From positions 124,001-188,000 of the forward strand of contig NZ_JAJNRQ010000003.1 of NCBI RefSeq assembly GCF_021083645.1: 64,000 nucleotides of DNA. Reading direction: 5' to 3'. This document shows positions 15,158-20,830 of the stretch, piece after piece; position 1 is the first letter of the stretch, and each line of letters opens with the position of its first letter. The stretch comes from Schaalia sp. lx-260. GTDB taxonomy: Bacteria; Actinomycetota; Actinomycetes; Actinomycetales; Actinomycetaceae. Position numbers and translations under genes: made by a program. The notes beneath the pieces were generated by a model. The model had not been told where the DNA came from. It saw only the letters and a program-made list of their open reading frames with translations, and did not search any database.

Positions 15158-15524
15158 CCCCTCAGCAAGGACAACGCAGACACGGCAGAAAAGGGTGTAG
15201 TCCACCCAAGGACTGAAATCATGGACCAACCGGCCTTCCTTTTGAAACGCTTTGTTAGAGCAGTACTAAAAAGATGAGCACATTTTTCACGCTGCATATG
15301 CATGAAAAAAGCACCGGGAGCTAACAAAACCGCAAAAGGATCGGCCATCGGGTATTCCCCCGCCTGTAGGCAGGGTCTTGTATTCCCCGATACTCCCGGC
15401 GTTAAAGCCATAGATACAAAGAATCCGACCTTTGAACGGGAGTCGGAAACCGCCCTTTTGCAGGTGTTGTTAGCACCTGCCCCAGACAGTACACGAGTCC
15501 CGCCAAACCTGTCAAGCGTTTTCG
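15158..15524 (-). ncRNA. Structured RNA, copy B (about 367 nt)
   Basis: Upstream copy of the same element. Equivalent pairs with changed bases: GCAGGTG-(CTAACAA)-CACCTGC; CCGAC/GTCGG around loop CCCGTTCAAA; CCGGGAG/CTCCCGG; ATCGGG/CCCGAT enclosing a GCC-TACA-GGC hairpin; TTTTTCA/TGAAAAA. The switch segment CCTTTTGC...TTGTTAG (plus 15321-15339) pairs either with GCAAAAGG and the CTAACAA loop upstream (15454-15473) or with CTAACAA and CAAAAGG downstream (15238-15258). Its 5' side overlaps the truncated helix-turn-helix frame starting at 15594. Confidence 0.75.
15189..15207 (-). terminator. Terminator-like hairpin at 3' end of RNA copy B
   Basis: Same GGGTG-GACTA-CACCC stem followed by TTTTC, and the same competing AGTCC/GGACT pairing, as in copy A. 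Together they would give two attenuation points in series before the early operon. Confidence 0.45.
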
Positions 15525-15594
15525 TACACACACCTAAAATCACCGCCGCTTCCTTAACCGAAACATAACGCGGCTGCACAGTTGATGTGGTCAT
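15512..15594 (-). pseudogene. Truncated helix-turn-helix gene running into structured RNA
   Basis: From ATG 15594 about 28 residues read as an excisionase/AlpA-like start (QPRYVSVKEAAVILGVCTKTLD), which normally continues RW..G. Here the frame enters RNA copy B and runs on to 15130 without protein-like sequence. The start overlaps the preceding stop as ATGA. The same QPRY leader recurs near 16080 (MQPRYV after AGGAGG) and at 17376, so gene starts have been copied around this region. Confidence 0.5.
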
Positions 15595-15767
15595 GACGCA
15601 TCACCTACACAACATGAGTAGATAGCGTGTAGTGAACGCGGCAAAGGCCGATTTACGCAGGTATGCTTATACACGTCTCCTCCAATGGGGATTAAGGCCC
15701 CGTTTTCGCGTTCTTCCGCCAAGTCGATAGCGAGAACGGGGTTTTCACTAACTGAATCTGTCAGCAC
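15591..15767 (-). CDS. Possible 58-residue protein upstream of the truncated gene
   Basis: A frame from GTG 15767 to 15591 ends ...GDAS with an ATGA overlap onto the next start, exactly as the repressor-like gene at 17373 does. It has VLAIDLAEERENGALIPIGGDVY and Cys near the end. There is no clear ribosome site. The stretch also holds an inverted repeat (CCCCGTTTTCG/CGAGAACGGGG followed by TTTT on the plus strand, about 15701-15745) that may end rightward transcription. Confidence 0.3.
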   Translation of the reverse strand: MLTDSVSENPVLAIDLAEERENGALIPIGGDVYKHTCVNRPLPRSLHAIYSCCVGDAS

Positions 15768-15820
15768 CGGGCTAACAGATAAGAATATAGCAGTGTTAGC
15801 GTCATGCTGACAATTTTTAT

Positions 15821-16039
15821 TTATTCGCCGTCTGCGGCGATTCGATAGATCATCGTCCGAGCCACGCCTGCAGAGGTTGCAATTTCCTGCCGGGGTATTC
15901 CAGCATCGAGCGCAGCTCTGACAGCAGCAGCACGTTCTGCGGCCGCGTCCAATACCTGCGCATTGAGTGCTCGTGTTTTCTCGCTGGTCCTCTTGACCTC
16001 CGCGAGTAGTCTGCGCTTCTCCTGCTCGTTCACACTCAT
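15821..16039 (-). CDS. Small helix-turn-helix protein
   Basis: 72 residues from ATG 16039 with GGGG upstream. A charged coiled-coil-like helix (NEQEKRRLLAEVKRTSEKTRALNAQVLDAAAERAAAV) leads into a resolvase-type helix-turn-helix at the end (DAGIPRQEIATSAGVARTMIYRIAAD). Probably a regulator of the early/control region. Its upstream leader contains a relic of the QPRYV gene start. Confidence 0.5.
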   Translation of the reverse strand: MSVNEQEKRRLLAEVKRTSEKTRALNAQVLDAAAERAAAVRAALDAGIPRQEIATSAGVARTMIYRIAADGE

Positions 16040-16149
16040 CACCCCAAATACTATCAATGCCACTGCAATGAACATAACGCGGCTGCATAGTTAAACCTCC
16101 TGTAGGTTTTCTGACCCCCTCCCGGATGCCCCCGGGTAGGGGTTTGGTT

Positions 16150-16377
16150 TTAACGATCCGCGAGCCTGGCTCGCCATTCAGCGGCAGCTTCAGCAGTGAT
16201 GTACACGCGTTGTTTTCCACCGCCCGTGATCTTGGCTTTCAACGGTGGATAGTTTTTCGATGTTCCGTTAATGCATTCCCACGCGGTTGTTTTCGATACA
16301 CCGTGCAGGTGGGCGAAATCGTCAACGCCCATCATCAACGGACCATGCATGACAACGACTTGCGCTTGAGTTTTCAC
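16150..16377 (-). CDS. Excisionase-like / AlpA-type DNA-binding protein
   Basis: 75 residues. Helix-turn-helix MGVDDFAHLHGVSKTTAWECING followed by a beta wing and the helix ITAEAAAEWRARLADR: the layout of MerR-like phage excisionases and AlpA regulators. It is far from the integrase (about 5.6 kb) and follows the Cro-like gene in the leftward operon. A second, broken copy lies at 17023-17145 in the 210-bp repeat. Confidence 0.6.
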   Translation of the reverse strand: MKTQAQVVVMHGPLMMGVDDFAHLHGVSKTTAWECINGTSKNYPPLKAKITGGGKQRVYITAEAAAEWRARLADR

Positions 16378-16464
16378 CGCTTATCCTCCTAACTTCTTCT
16401 ATTTACTTTCTTCTAACGCTTTTTCAATGCCCGAGCCTGCGAGCGCAGACTGGCTTTCCTCGGC
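16255..16464. repeat. 210-bp direct repeat, left copy
   Basis: Matches 17023-17232 with only two visible differences (A/C at GATACACCG and G/A at CCCGAGCC). It covers the 5' part of the excisionase-like gene and the 3' end of the Cro-like gene, so the right copy carries broken pieces of both. Confidence 0.95.
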
Positions 16465-16659
16465 TCTGCGTAGGAGTTCCCACGCGGGGATGCCTAGGAC
16501 TCTTCCAATTGAGTGCAGTTCGTTGACTGTGAGCTCTTTGTGTCCGTTCAGGCGAGCGCTGAGGTATTCGCGCTTCAGTCCGGTGAGGGAGGCGAGCTGA
16601 ATGATCTTCAAGTTTTGGCGTGCAATCTCGGCTCGCACCTCTGTTTCGGGGTATATCAT
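16399..16659 (-). CDS. XRE-type regulator (Cro-like), first gene of leftward operon
   Basis: 86 residues from ATG 16659 (GGAG 4 nt upstream); the open frame to 16755 covers the promoter and is rejected. XRE helix-turn-helix IARQNLKIIQLASLTGLKREYLSARLNGHKELTVNELHSIGRVLGIPAWELL, then a disordered Ala/Glu/Ser tail. Driven by a consensus leftward promoter containing an operator. With the divergent gene at 16767 it forms a Cro/CI-like pair. The tail lies in the 210-bp repeat. Confidence 0.7.
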   Translation of the reverse strand: MIYPETEVRAEIARQNLKIIQLASLTGLKREYLSARLNGHKELTVNELHSIGRVLGIPAWELLRRAEESQSALAGSGIEKALEESK

Positions 16660-16667
16660 TACACTCC

Positions 16668-16758
16668 GTTCGTAGTAGCGAACATCTTTATAGGTATTAT
16701 TGTTCGCTGCTACGAACATTGTCAAGCGTTTTGACCTGATTGTTCGCATATGCAAACA
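16668..16758. promoter_or_regulatory. Divergent control region with three operators
   Basis: Operators: GTTCGTAGTAGCGAAC (16668-16683), its near inverse GTTCGCTGCTACGAAC (16702-16717), and TGTTCGCATATGCAAACA (16741-16758). A leftward promoter TTGACA-N17-CAATAA (16725 down to 16697) has the second operator between its boxes, so repressor binding would block it. Rightward, TTGACC-N17-AAACAT (16731-16759) would give a leaderless transcript for the ATG at 16767. Confidence 0.75.
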
Positions 16759-16766
16759 TTTAGCGC

Positions 16767-17039
16767 ATGGGAAACCCGCTAATTACCGGTGAAATTGACC
16801 AGATACTCTCTGAGATTCTTGATGAAATCCGGGGCGATTCAGGCCTTTCGCTACGAGGACTATCGGAAGCATCCGGTATAAAGCTGACGCGACTCGGCGA
16901 CATTTTGCGTCGCGGCAGGGCTATGACAGGCAATGAGATTCACGCAATCGCGGCAGCTCTCGATAGGTCAGGCTGGCGAGTTTTTCGTGAAGCCGAGGAG
17001 CGTTTGGAAGCTGAACAATCCGTTTCGATGTTCCGTTAA
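16767..17039 (+). CDS. XRE-type repressor, C-terminus altered by repeat junction
   Basis: 90 residues. Helix-turn-helix EIRGDSGLSLRGLSEASGIKLTRLGDILRRGRAMTGNEIHAIAAALDRSGW. It reads divergently from the Cro-like gene and has no ribosome site, so it is probably leaderless. The last five residues (VSMFR) come from the 210-bp repeat that starts at 17023, so the original tail has been replaced. It may still bind DNA. Confidence 0.6.
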   Translation: MGNPLITGEIDQILSEILDEIRGDSGLSLRGLSEASGIKLTRLGDILRRGRAMTGNEIHAIAAALDRSGWRVFREAEERLEAEQSVSMFR

Positions 17040-17145
17040 TGCATTCCCACGCGGTTGTTTTCGATACCCCGTGCAGGTGGGCGAAATCGTCAACGCCCAT
17101 CATCAACGGACCATGCATGACAACGACTTGCGCTTGAGTTTTCAC
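17023..17145 (-). pseudogene. Broken copy of the excisionase-like gene
   Basis: From ATG 17145 the first 41 residues match the intact gene at 16150 (MKTQAQVVVMHGPLMM... to NGTSK); at the repeat boundary (17023) the frame runs on into the antisense of the rightward repressor gene, giving unrelated sequence to 16921. The beta wing and last helix are lost. Confidence 0.75.
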
Positions 17146-17232
17146 CGCTTATCCTCCTAACTTCTTCTATTTACTTTCTTCTAACGCTTTTTCAATGCCC
17201 GAACCTGCGAGCGCAGACTGGCTTTCCTCGGC
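17023..17232. repeat. 210-bp direct repeat, right copy
   Basis: Second copy of 16255-16464. The two copies are 768 bp apart and enclose the Cro-like gene, operators and rightward repressor; recombination between them would remove all three. Confidence 0.95.
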
Positions 17233-17376
17233 AGCTTCAGAAAAACGGGTTTCGGCCTCGTGAGTGAGCGCGCTTGCAGTTGTTCCAATCGCGTGAGCGA
17301 CGGCTATTAGCTCTCCTGTTGAGAAAGCGACTTCGCCAATCGAGGCATAACGCGGCTGCACAGTTGATGTACTCAT
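17167..17376 (-). CDS. Chimeric small regulator fragment
   Basis: 69 residues: the QPRYAS leader shared with the gene start at 15594, then half an XRE-like domain (FSTGELIAVAHAIGTTASALTHEAETRFSEA), then the same 21-residue tail as the Cro-like gene because it ends within the 210-bp repeat. It begins at an ATGA overlap with the upstream regulator. Without a complete helix-turn-helix it may be a nonfunctional fusion product. Confidence 0.45.
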   Translation of the reverse strand: MSTSTVQPRYASIGEVAFSTGELIAVAHAIGTTASALTHEAETRFSEAAEESQSALAGSGIEKALEESK

Positions 17377-17615
17377 GACGCATCACCCGCACGTGAGGGA
17401 TCAGATATCAAGCACAGTAGCTCACCGGGAGTCAGTGCAAATGCGTCACACATACGCGCGATAAATTCAGGGCTAGGCGAGCGCTCTCCGCCTCGGTAGG
17501 CTTTGTATGTGTTGAGTGCGACTCCGCCGAGTGATGCCATTGCTTGGTCGCTGTTTATGCCGGAGAACTTTTTTAGTCGGTCGAGTAGTCCGTTTTTGAT
17601 GACTAGGTTTGACAT
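17373..17615 (-). CDS. XRE-type regulator, second Cro-like gene
   Basis: 80 residues from ATG 17615 with GGGGGG 5 nt upstream; the longer open frame is promoter DNA. Helix-turn-helix LLDRLKKFSGINSDQAMASLGGVALNTYKAYRGGERSPSPEFIARMCDAFALTPGELLCLI. It is transcribed divergently from the leaderless repressor at 17751 and starts a leftward operon. It probably binds the TTTGC-N5-GCAA operators in the gap. Confidence 0.7.
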   Translation of the reverse strand: MSNLVIKNGLLDRLKKFSGINSDQAMASLGGVALNTYKAYRGGERSPSPEFIARMCDAFALTPGELLCLISDPSRAGDAS

Positions 17616-17653
17616 ATGGCCCCCCTTGCTGTGTTGTTTGATGCAATTTCTGG

Positions 17654-17744
17654 TTTGCATATAGCAATAATAGGGAGGGGCGATAATGTTTGTCAAGTCA
17701 AATGCAAATCTATTTTTGCGTTAGGCAAATGTGCGTTGTATGAT
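17654..17744. promoter_or_regulatory. Second divergent control region, leaderless repressor promoter
   Basis: Leftward promoter TTGACA-N18-TATTAT (17696 down to 17667) faces left; rightward promoter TTGCGT-N17-TATGAT (17716-17744) faces right and puts +1 at or next to the ATG at 17751. Operator-like sites TTTGC-ATATA-GCAAT (17654-17668) and TTTGC-GTTAG-GCAAA (17715-17729) overlap the -10 and -35 boxes respectively. Confidence 0.75.
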
Positions 17745-17750
17745 GCGTGT

Positions 17751-18344
17751 ATGAAAACAGCTCAATGGCTAAAGAAGGTTAGTGGTGGCACGTCTGTTAG
17801 TGCTATAGCTACTCGCGCGGGGTATCCGGCTTCGACCCTGACTCGTCAGATTAAAAGAGGACAGTTGAGTTCTGATGTTGTCATTCAGATTGCTCGTAGT
17901 TATCGGACCTCGATTTTAGAGGGGTTAATCGCGTGTGGGCATATTACTGAGGATGAAGCTGGTTTGAAGGCTCGTGCGAATATTGCTGAGGCTTTGGAGG
18001 ATGCTACGGATCGTCAGTTGATTGAGGAGCTGTTGCGGCGTGTGGTAGATGATGATGGTTTAGGGCATCCTGATTTGCGGACTGACATTGATGTTGATGA
18101 GTATATTCAACCTTTCTCTAGAGTTGCTCCGCCCGTTGCGGCAGTCTCGGAGCCACCCTCAGCTCATGATTACTCCTGCGCTAACGATTCGGAAGTTATT
18201 GTGTTGCCTAATGGTCGTCGGGTTACGCGGGCAGATATAGATAGGGCTGCGGCGCTGGATGTCGGATACGCGCCTGAAATGGAATGGGACCAACCGCCCG
18301 TGAGCGAGGAAGATTATTCGCAGGATTTCGACGACTATCTATAA
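17751..18344 (+). CDS. Immunity repressor-like protein, leaderless
   Basis: 197 residues from ATG 17751, 6 nt after a TATGAT -10 box, so the mRNA is probably leaderless as for lambda cI. N-terminal helix-turn-helix (SVSAIATRAGYPASTLTRQIKRGQLSSDVVIQIARSY), helical middle, then a long acidic region ending EEDYSQDFDDYL with an internal EVIVLPNGRRVTRADIDRAAA segment. Similar repressor-like proteins occur in actinobacterial prophages. No autoprotease site is seen, so induction may depend on the ImmA-like protease at 21147; that link is inference. Confidence 0.65.
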   Translation: MKTAQWLKKVSGGTSVSAIATRAGYPASTLTRQIKRGQLSSDVVIQIARSYRTSILEGLIACGHITEDEAGLKARANIAEALEDATDRQLIEELLRRVVDDDGLGHPDLRTDIDVDEYIQPFSRVAPPVAAVSEPPSAHDYSCANDSEVIVLPNGRRVTRADIDRAAALDVGYAPEMEWDQPPVSEEDYSQDFDDYL

Positions 18345-18481
18345 AAAGCAGCACGGTCTTACTCTTGAGCTTGTCACCTAAAGGCCCATGAGCGTTTTAT
18401 TTACCGCTCGTATAGAGATAGGGTTCTATCTTGTGACAGTGTGCTTATGTAGGAAAGACCTTAAGTAAGGCGAGGCTAAGG

Positions 18482-19015
18482 GTGAATCCACAGATACATT
18501 CTCTTACTCATAGTGGGATGAGTGTTGCGTTCTACTGGGTGAACGAACCTTCCGCTTACTGTGAAGATCATAGGAATGCTGCGCTCAAAGCCCTTCTGCA
18601 AGCTGCAGATGGCGAGGATAACCGGCTAGCTAACCCGTATCAGCGCGCTTTCGCTCGCGCCGCTTTTATGGCGAGGCTAGAAGAACTCTCACACGGACTA
18701 TTAAAACCATACGAGGAAGTGAAAGCTCTTTCGCGCCCTACTTGTCCGCTGTTTGAAGTTCGGTGGCAACATATCCGCGTCCGCGTACGAAAAGACTCAG
18801 GACAATTTACGCACGCTGAGATTCCTATTCGGATGATTTTCGCTGAACCCGTTGAACTTAGTAATGCTGCTTTGGGTTTGCACGCACACGAAAAACTGGT
18901 TTTTGAAAACGATGAAGCGCAAACAAGAAGCCGTCAAAACGCGGAGATTGACCACGCGGCAGCAATATATGAGGGCGGCAAGACTAACTGGTGGGGACTG
19001 AATCTATATCTATGA
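18482..19015 (+). CDS. HigB-like toxin of a toxin-antitoxin-chaperone module
   Basis: 177 residues from a GTG at 18482 (ATG 18518 possible). The C-terminal part has the RelE/HigB (Gp49-like) pattern: LFEVRWQHIRVRVRKD, then PIRMIFAEP, then LGLHAHEKLVFENDEAQTRSRQNAEIDHAAA, like the family's 'LLHGFxKKxxKTPxxEIxxA' end. Predicted ribosome-dependent mRNA endonuclease. It is first in an operon followed by an XRE antitoxin and a SecB-like chaperone, the order of the Mycobacterium tuberculosis Rv1955-Rv1956-Rv1957 system. Its N-terminal extension is longer than in typical HigB. Confidence 0.7.
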   Translation: MNPQIHSLTHSGMSVAFYWVNEPSAYCEDHRNAALKALLQAADGEDNRLANPYQRAFARAAFMARLEELSHGLLKPYEEVKALSRPTCPLFEVRWQHIRVRVRKDSGQFTHAEIPIRMIFAEPVELSNAALGLHAHEKLVFENDEAQTRSRQNAEIDHAAAIYEGGKTNWWGLNLYL

Positions 19016-19058
19016 GACAAATTTGTGCCCACAATATAAAAAATATAGGTTATACCCT

Positions 19059-19427
19059 ATGGAGTACACCGAAGTGGATTTTGAAGCAATTGAAGCTCTC
19101 GCACTTCAACTACACCGCGAGCGCTCAAGGTTTTTAAGAGGGTTGGTTGGTGTTCGTAAGGCTCATGGTCTTACGCAAAGTGATGTTGCTGAGCGTATGG
19201 GTGTGAGTCAGCCTACGGTGTCTGAGTTTGAGCATTATGATGCTAATCCGCGTTTGGATACGATTTTGCGGTACGCTTTGGCGGTTGATGCGAATGTGTA
19301 TTTGCGTGCTTTTGAGGCTGATTCTTTTCGTGCGGGGTGGACTCGGGTTTCTCGGTCTGGGGAGACTACTGAGTTTTCTTGCGAGTTTGAGGTGCCGCGT
19401 GTGTGGGCTGAGATGAGTGCAGCATGA
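19059..19427 (+). CDS. HigA-like XRE antitoxin with C-terminal extension
   Basis: 122 residues from ATG 19059; an upstream start at 19023 is less likely, and AT-rich TATAGGTTATACC before the ATG suggests an internal promoter with a leaderless message. Helix-turn-helix at 25-80 (RKAHGLTQSDVAERMGVSQPTVSEFEHYDANPRLDTILRYALAV). The last 35 residues (WTRVSRSGETTEFSCEFEVPRVWAEM) lie beyond the DNA-binding domain, where chaperone-addiction sequences occur in SecB-dependent antitoxins. Overlaps the chaperone gene by 4 nt. Confidence 0.75.
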   Translation: MEYTEVDFEAIEALALQLHRERSRFLRGLVGVRKAHGLTQSDVAERMGVSQPTVSEFEHYDANPRLDTILRYALAVDANVYLRAFEADSFRAGWTRVSRSGETTEFSCEFEVPRVWAEMSAA

Positions 19428-19885
19428 GTGCGGGTAGGGTTGCCGTGCAAACGGTTGAGGATTTTATGACTGTGGGTATGCCTGAGATTCGTCGTATCTA
19501 TGCCTATTGTTTGCGTGCGGCTATGTATGAAAATGGCCCTGATGAGACTATTGAGCGTGGGGCTACGAATATGACGGTTGGACTTCAGTTTAAGAGTGTT
19601 GATGATGAGAATCTTGTGCTTTTGCGGTTTAGTTTTGACTTAAAAGGGCGCTATTGGAATGGGGAAGTCGATTATGTGCTTGAGTATGAAGTCGCAGAAA
19701 AGATGGATGTGCCTAACTCGGTTATAGAGGAGTTTGCGACACGTTCGGCAGTGATGTGTGTGTATCCTTATGTGCGTTCTGCGGTTGCGGATTTGACTTC
19801 AAAGCTGCCGATTCCGACAGTGACTTTGCCATTAAAAAGGCCGGGCGAGCTTGATTTTATGCGTGAGGGAATTTTAGGAGAGTAA
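19424..19885 (+). CDS. SecB-like chaperone of the toxin-antitoxin module
   Basis: 153 residues. SecB fold pattern: strands VGLQFKSVDDENLVLLRFSFDLKGRY and VDYVLEYEV, then helix SVIEEFATRSAVMCVYPYVRSAVADLTSKL and the C-terminal IPTVTLPLKRPGELDF, which parallels SecB's 'LFPYARE...G.FP.LNL.PVNFDAL'. Solitary SecB-like genes are rare in Gram-positive bacteria except in TAC modules, where the chaperone binds and protects the antitoxin. Start overlaps the antitoxin stop (ATGA). Confidence 0.75.
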   Translation: MSAGRVAVQTVEDFMTVGMPEIRRIYAYCLRAAMYENGPDETIERGATNMTVGLQFKSVDDENLVLLRFSFDLKGRYWNGEVDYVLEYEVAEKMDVPNSVIEEFATRSAVMCVYPYVRSAVADLTSKLPIPTVTLPLKRPGELDFMREGILGE

Positions 19886-19957
19886 TACCTGAATGGCCGG
19901 CGCCCTTTGCCTTTTATGGTGTGAGTGCGGGCTGAATTAGCGTAAGGGCGTGGCCCA

Positions 19958-20067
19958 ATGACCACTCACTACTTGTCGTTGCATGGTGTGGTCACACACT
20001 TAGGCCTTGCTTATATGACACTGCGTACTATCTGAGAGACGGGCGCTTACCTGCCCCTGACAGACTT
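19958..20067 (+). pseudogene. Frameshifted copy of the AlpA-like gene at 20827
   Basis: ATG 19958 reads YLSLHGVVTHLGLAYMTLRT, close to the intact gene's YLSLHGVSQHLGLAYTTVRS. A one-base loss near 20028 then creates a stop; in the next frame YLRDGRLPAPD continues the match. The stretch 20068-20203 after it holds no gene, only a palindrome GTATAC-N6-GTATAC (20086-20103) and a segment repeated from about 19890. Confidence 0.75.
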
Positions 20068-20203
20068 TCCCTCTTGGCAGTAAGGGTATACAAATGTGTA
20101 TACTTCAGCTGTCGGAGGCCTTGGCCTGAATAGCCAGCACCCTTTGACCCGACTGCGGATGCAGTATCGGTTCGTGCGCGTATGTTTCGCACATTCATAC
20201 GTT

Positions 20204-20239
20204 GGTCTGCCACTCATTTCTTGGGTGGCAGACCTTTTA
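20204..20239 (+). terminator. Rho-independent terminator
   Basis: Stem GGTCTGCCAC/GTGGCAGACC (10 bp) followed by TTTT. It ends rightward transcription from the toxin-antitoxin-chaperone operon. The next 130 bases carry no recognisable gene, only a GTGTAGG/CCTACAC inverted repeat (20257-20291). Confidence 0.85.
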
Positions 20240-20375
20240 GTAAAAGCGGCCTATATGTGTAGGCACGTGGCTGTGGGCATGACACCTACACTTACTAACC
20301 GTCTATCTCTCTTGATTTATTTAGTTAAGGGGCATCGGACTGTTTTCATGAAGCACAGGGATTTAGAAAACGTTA

Positions 20376-20417
20376 GGTGAACGGGTTATGTTTCCCAACT
20401 CCGTTCACCTCCTTTTT
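20376..20417 (+). terminator. Terminator whose 3' arm is an anti-Shine-Dalgarno
   Basis: Stem GGTGAACGG/CCGTTCACC followed by TCCTTTTT. The stretch GTTCACCTCCTTT (20403-20415) is also perfectly complementary, over 13 nt, to the ribosome site AAAGGAGGTGAAC (20470-20482) of the small peptide gene. Read-through RNA would therefore either stop here or mask that ribosome site. Confidence 0.8.
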
Positions 20418-20430
20418 AATGCCATTCAAT

Positions 20431-20459
20431 TTGACTGCGTTTATTAAGCAGTGTATTAT
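20431..20459 (+). promoter_or_regulatory. Consensus promoter for the 34-residue peptide
   Basis: TTGACT-N17-TATTAT. Transcription would start near 20466, after the anti-Shine-Dalgarno, so this RNA escapes masking and carries only a 19-nt leader with a near-perfect ribosome site. Confidence 0.75.
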
Positions 20460-20484
20460 GAATGTGTTGAAAGGAGGTGAACAG

Positions 20485-20589
20485 ATGGACCTGGTAGGAA
20501 TAGCAGCGATCATTGCGACGCTTGCCAAACTTGTTCAAGCAATAGCTGAGCTGGTAGGCGAGATTAAAAAGCCGAAAGATCGCAAGTAA
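20485..20589 (+). CDS. 34-residue hydrophobic peptide, TisB-like toxin candidate
   Basis: Start ATG 20485 with AAAGGAGGTGAACAG before it. The peptide begins MDLVGIAAIIATLAKLVQAI and ends with a basic KKPKDRK tail: one amphipathic membrane helix with Glu/Lys on one side. The pattern M-(N/D)-L-V-x-I-A with regularly spaced Leu resembles E. coli TisB, a type I toxin that depolarises the membrane; holin-like toxins and phenol-soluble-modulin-like peptides are alternatives. The own promoter, upstream anti-Shine-Dalgarno and downstream hairpin fit a tightly controlled toxin. Confidence 0.65.
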   Translation: MDLVGIAAIIATLAKLVQAIAELVGEIKKPKDRK

Positions 20590-20596
20590 AAAGCTA

Positions 20597-20631
20597 GTGG
20601 TCCGGAGATGAACCATCCAACTCCGGGCCAC
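20597..20631. terminator. Hairpin after the peptide gene
   Basis: Stem GTGGTCCGGAG/CTCCGGGCCAC (11 bp with one T-G pair) and a 13-nt loop, 7 nt after the peptide stop. There is no U-tract, so it may stabilise the mRNA end more than terminate. Confidence 0.5.
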
Positions 20632-20659
20632 CGGCCCTACCGGTATTCCATCACACAAT

Positions 20660-20830
20660 ATGAAAAATCGCAACGAAATTAACCTGTTCGCCTATATCCT
20701 CATAGCCACTCTCGTATGGACTGGTTATAACGCGTACGCACTGGTAGCGCTTGGGATACTCGCTCTTGCTGCGCTGATTGAGCTTGTAGCGGGCTTTGTT
20801 GCCCAAAGGAGCGAAGGTGAAAAACAATGA
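20660..20830 (+). CDS. 56-residue membrane protein
   Basis: From ATG 20660: polar start (MKNRNEINLF), two hydrophobic stretches (AYILIATLVWTGYNAYALVALG and ILALAALIELVAGFVA), polar end (QRSEGEKQ). Its stop overlaps the next start as ATGA, which supports translation even though there is no clear ribosome site. Function unknown; it could be an accessory to the neighbouring regulator or the peptide. Confidence 0.55.
   Translation: MKNRNEINLFAYILIATLVWTGYNAYALVALGILALAALIELVAGFVAQRSEGEKQ

Noticed and set aside
14785-15524. Group I or group II intron
   Set aside because: Strand order of the pseudoknot does not match P3/P7 of group I introns, no domain V or GUGYG...AY pattern of group II introns is found, and the flanks do not join into one gene.
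14785-15524. Retron or DGR RNA
   Set aside because: No reverse transcriptase gene is present in the window, and no template/variable repeat with adenine-specific changes is seen.
15130-15594. 154-codon leftward open frame as a full gene
   Set aside because: Only the first 28 codons look like protein; the rest is RNA copy B. Kept as a truncated gene.
15591-16220. 209-codon leftward open frame
   Set aside because: Its upper part is out of frame with the better helix-turn-helix gene at 15821-16039 and contains only a copied gene-start relic; only the last 58 codons could be real.
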